Below are positions 62,310 to 64,000 of a stretch of 64,000 nt of DNA, one piece after another. The stretch spans positions 124,001-188,000 of the forward strand of contig NZ_JAQFVF010000033.1 in NCBI RefSeq assembly GCF_027789125.1. Direction: 5' to 3'. Below the pieces are notes generated by a model, which made no database searches, was not told where the DNA came from, and worked only from the letters and a program-made list of their open reading frames with translations. The first letter of the stretch is position 1. Each line of letters starts with the position of its first letter. The position numbers and the translations under genes are program-made. Source of the DNA: Paenibacillus aestuarii. GTDB taxonomy: Bacteria; Bacillota; Bacilli; Paenibacillales; NBRC-103111.

Positions 62310-63716
62310 TTGATACGACAAAGTCAAAGATTTTTAACTCAATTATATGCCCTAGCTGATTTTGTTTGTATTCAGCTAGTCTTCCTCTTGTCGTGGTGGC
62401 TTAAGTTTCAAAGTGGTTGGATCGCTTTCAGCTCTCCGCTTCCGTTTAAGCACTATATGATGTGGAGCGTTGCATATGGGTTAATCGCGATCGGAATCAG
62501 TTATTTCGTAAACTTCTATACGCCGAAGCGGAGGAAGCGGTTTTCATTCGAAGTCTTGAAGATCATTCAAGTACACATTTTCAGTTTACTCTTGCTATTA
62601 AGCGTCTTGTTTATTCTGAAGGAAGTGGACGTCTCCCGGTCATACCTTTTCCTATTTTTGGTAAACAATATTTTATCCATTAGCTTGTACCGTTATTTGG
62701 TGAAGAAGACGCTGAAACGTATTCGACAGAAGGGGTACAATAGGCAATTTGTTTTGATTTTAGGAGCGGGAACATTAGGACGGAGCTTTTACACCAAATT
62801 AAAGCAGCATCCTGAGCTTGGATACGAAGTCGTCGGATTCCTCGATGATTATCAGGAAAAACACGAAACCAAATATAAGCACTACAAGCCGATTATCGGG
62901 AAGATTGATGATTTGGAATCCGTTTTAAACGACTTGATCGTGGATGAAGTCATCATTGCATTGCCGCTAGATGCGCACCGCAAGTTTGGCAGCATCATTA
63001 ATGTATGTGAAAAGGTCGGCGTTAAAACGCATATTATCCCTGACTTTTTCGACTTCTTACCGTCGAAACCTTATTTCGATAATTTCGCCGGGATGCCGTT
63101 GATTAACGTTCGCGATATTCCGCTGGATGAATTCCAGAATCGTGTTATGAAAAGGCTGTTTGACATTGTTTTTGCCACAGCAGCAATTATCATAACTTTC
63201 CCGGTAATGCTTGCTTCCTTTATAGCCATTAAGCTCACATCGCCAGGGCCGGTCATCTTCAAGCAGGAACGCGTAGGGCTTAATCGCAGACGATTCATGA
63301 TGTATAAGTTCCGTACGATGCGGATTATCCCGGAAGAGGCTTCCAATACGCAGTGGACTGTTGAAAATGATCCGCGGCGGACGAAAGTGGGCACGTTCCT
63401 TCGTAAAACTAGTTTGGATGAGCTGCCGCAGTTTTTCAACGTGCTTTTTGGCCATATGAGTGTAGTCGGGCCGCGTCCGGAACGTCCCTTCTTCGTGGAA
63501 CAGTTCAAGGAAGAAGTACCGAAGTATATGGTGAAGCATCATATCCGTCCGGGTATTACAGGATGGGCGCAGAGCAATGGGCTGCGGGGAGACACCTCGA
63601 TCGAAGAACGTATTAATCATGATATTTTTTATATTGAAAATTGGACTTTTTTATTTGATATTAAAATCATTTGGCGCACGATTATCAACGGCTTTATAAA
63701 TAAAAATGCGTACTAA
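62310..63716 (+). CDS. Undecaprenyl-phosphate sugar-1-phosphate transferase, WbaP/WsfP-like
   Basis: This 468-residue initiating enzyme has four N-terminal helices (about 10-125) and a Rossmann-like CoA-binding domain (about 140-240; [20 protein letters not shown]). The C-terminal transferase domain has [13 protein letters not shown] (re-entrant helix), [33 protein letters not shown] and SVVGPRPE. It transfers hexose-1-phosphate (glucose or galactose) to undecaprenyl phosphate to begin a glycan chain. The start is TTG with GAGGTGA upstream. The full polyisoprenyl-phosphate hexose transferase form is complete. Confidence 0.93.
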   Translation: MIRQSQRFLTQLYALADFVCIQLVFLLSWWLKFQSGWIAFSSPLPFKHYMMWSVAYGLIAIGISYFVNFYTPKRRKRFSFEVLKIIQVHIFSLLLLLSVLFILKEVDVSRSYLFLFLVNNILSISLYRYLVKKTLKRIRQKGYNRQFVLILGAGTLGRSFYTKLKQHPELGYEVVGFLDDYQEKHETKYKHYKPIIGKIDDLESVLNDLIVDEVIIALPLDAHRKFGSIINVCEKVGVKTHIIPDFFDFLPSKPYFDNFAGMPLINVRDIPLDEFQNRVMKRLFDIVFATAAIIITFPVMLASFIAIKLTSPGPVIFKQERVGLNRRRFMMYKFRTMRIIPEEASNTQWTVENDPRRTKVGTFLRKTSLDELPQFFNVLFGHMSVVGPRPERPFFVEQFKEEVPKYMVKHHIRPGITGWAQSNGLRGDTSIEERINHDIFYIENWTFLFDIKIIWRTIINGFINKNAY

Positions 63717-63733
63717 AGGTTTCGGAGGGAAGT

Positions 63734-64000
63734 ATGAAAGTATTAGTTACAGGTGGAGCAGGCTTTATTGGTTCTCATATTGTTGATTTATTAATCGATC
63801 AAGGACACCAAGTTGCCATTATTGATAATTTTTCAACGGGAAATGAGACAAATGTAAATATTAAAGCCGATCTGTATAGAATGGACATCTTAGATGATGC
63901 TATAATTTCACTTTTTGAGACATTTAAGCCCGAAGTTGTCATTCATCATGCAGCTCAAATTGATATCCAATCTTCGATAAAAAAACCTGCTTTTGACGCT
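63734..64000 (+). CDS. NAD-dependent epimerase/dehydratase, truncated by the window end
   Basis: Only the first 89 codons are present: [20 protein letters not shown] (NAD loop), [15 protein letters not shown], then [14 protein letters not shown], typical of GalE-like UDP-glucose/UDP-N-acetylglucosamine 4-epimerases. CGGAGGGA precedes the ATG, and the gene follows the initiating transferase by 17 nt. It would supply a UDP-galactose-type precursor, but the catalytic Tyr-Lys lies outside the window. Confidence 0.88.
   Translation, partial: MKVLVTGGAGFIGSHIVDLLIDQGHQVAIIDNFSTGNETNVNIKADLYRMDILDDAIISLFETFKPEVVIHHAAQIDIQSSIKKPAFDA

Overview
The window reads as a chromosome segment of an endospore-forming Firmicute, most likely a Paenibacillus or close relative. 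The signs are a GerA-type germinant receptor operon, an SspH-type small acid-soluble spore protein, a CotD-like coat protein, leucine T-box leaders, a CIRCE operator before groESL, strong AGGAGG ribosome binding sites, and a tsaE-tsaB-rimI-tsaD ... ABC-F ... moaC ... tatA-tatC ... groES-groEL order that parallels the ydiB-groEL region of Bacillus subtilis. No rRNA, tRNA, CRISPR array, insertion sequence or prophage was seen.

Layout. 0-4.2 kb: a NarL-type two-component system divergent from an ABC-2 exporter. 4.2-7.9 kb: a HAD phosphatase, then a bactofilin/M23 peptidase pair divergent from a chromosomal ParM-like actin. 7.9-12.3 kb: a ger operon (A, C, a small two-helix subunit, B). 12.5-20.7 kb: cardiolipin synthase and non-homologous end joining as three separate genes (LigD-type polymerase, ATP-dependent ligase, Ku). 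Interleaved with these are a nitroreductase, selD-mnmH (selenouridine in tRNA) and an NlpC/P60 hydrolase. 20.9-24.3 kb: sspH and the tRNA t6A operon. 24.3-26.4 kb: a small degraded region with a broken secreted-protein gene, a small membrane protein and a remnant of an RsbW/SpoIIAB-like kinase, followed by two tandem leucine T-box leaders feeding leuA. 27.9-28.2 kb: a dense cluster of DnaA boxes. 28.3-40.2 kb: a large membrane protein, an ABC-F ATPase, an exported EEP-fold hydrolase, a folate enzyme, molybdopterin genes, twin-arginine translocase genes and groESL.

40.5-64 kb is a surface-polysaccharide region. The first part (40.5-45.4 kb, very AT-rich) encodes a HAD-kinase fusion, a nucleotidyltransferase and a GtrA/GtrB/polytopic glycosyltransferase trio. 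It looks like a pathway that makes an activated group and transfers it to a wall or surface glycan. A CotD-like coat gene and an O-antigen-ligase-like protein with a TPR tail sit in ordinary-composition DNA between two AT-rich blocks. The second part (48.6-64 kb) has an ABC-2 polysaccharide exporter whose ATPase carries a C-terminal glycan-recognition-type domain. It continues with a methyltransferase and a kinase-like coiled-coil protein, several GT2 glycosyltransferases, complete dTDP-L-rhamnose synthesis (rmlACBD), a WbaP/WsfP-type initiating sugar-phosphate transferase and a truncated epimerase gene at the window edge. Together these resemble the S-layer or rhamnan glycosylation loci of Paenibacillaceae, with ABC-dependent export and non-reducing-end termination.

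The observations most worth checking are the DnaA-box cluster at the tsaD/ydiF position, the HAD-kinase/nucleotidyltransferase/Gtr module, the tandem leucine T-boxes, the apparent CTG start of moaC, the split WbdD-like terminator, and the decayed genes at 24.6-25.5 kb.
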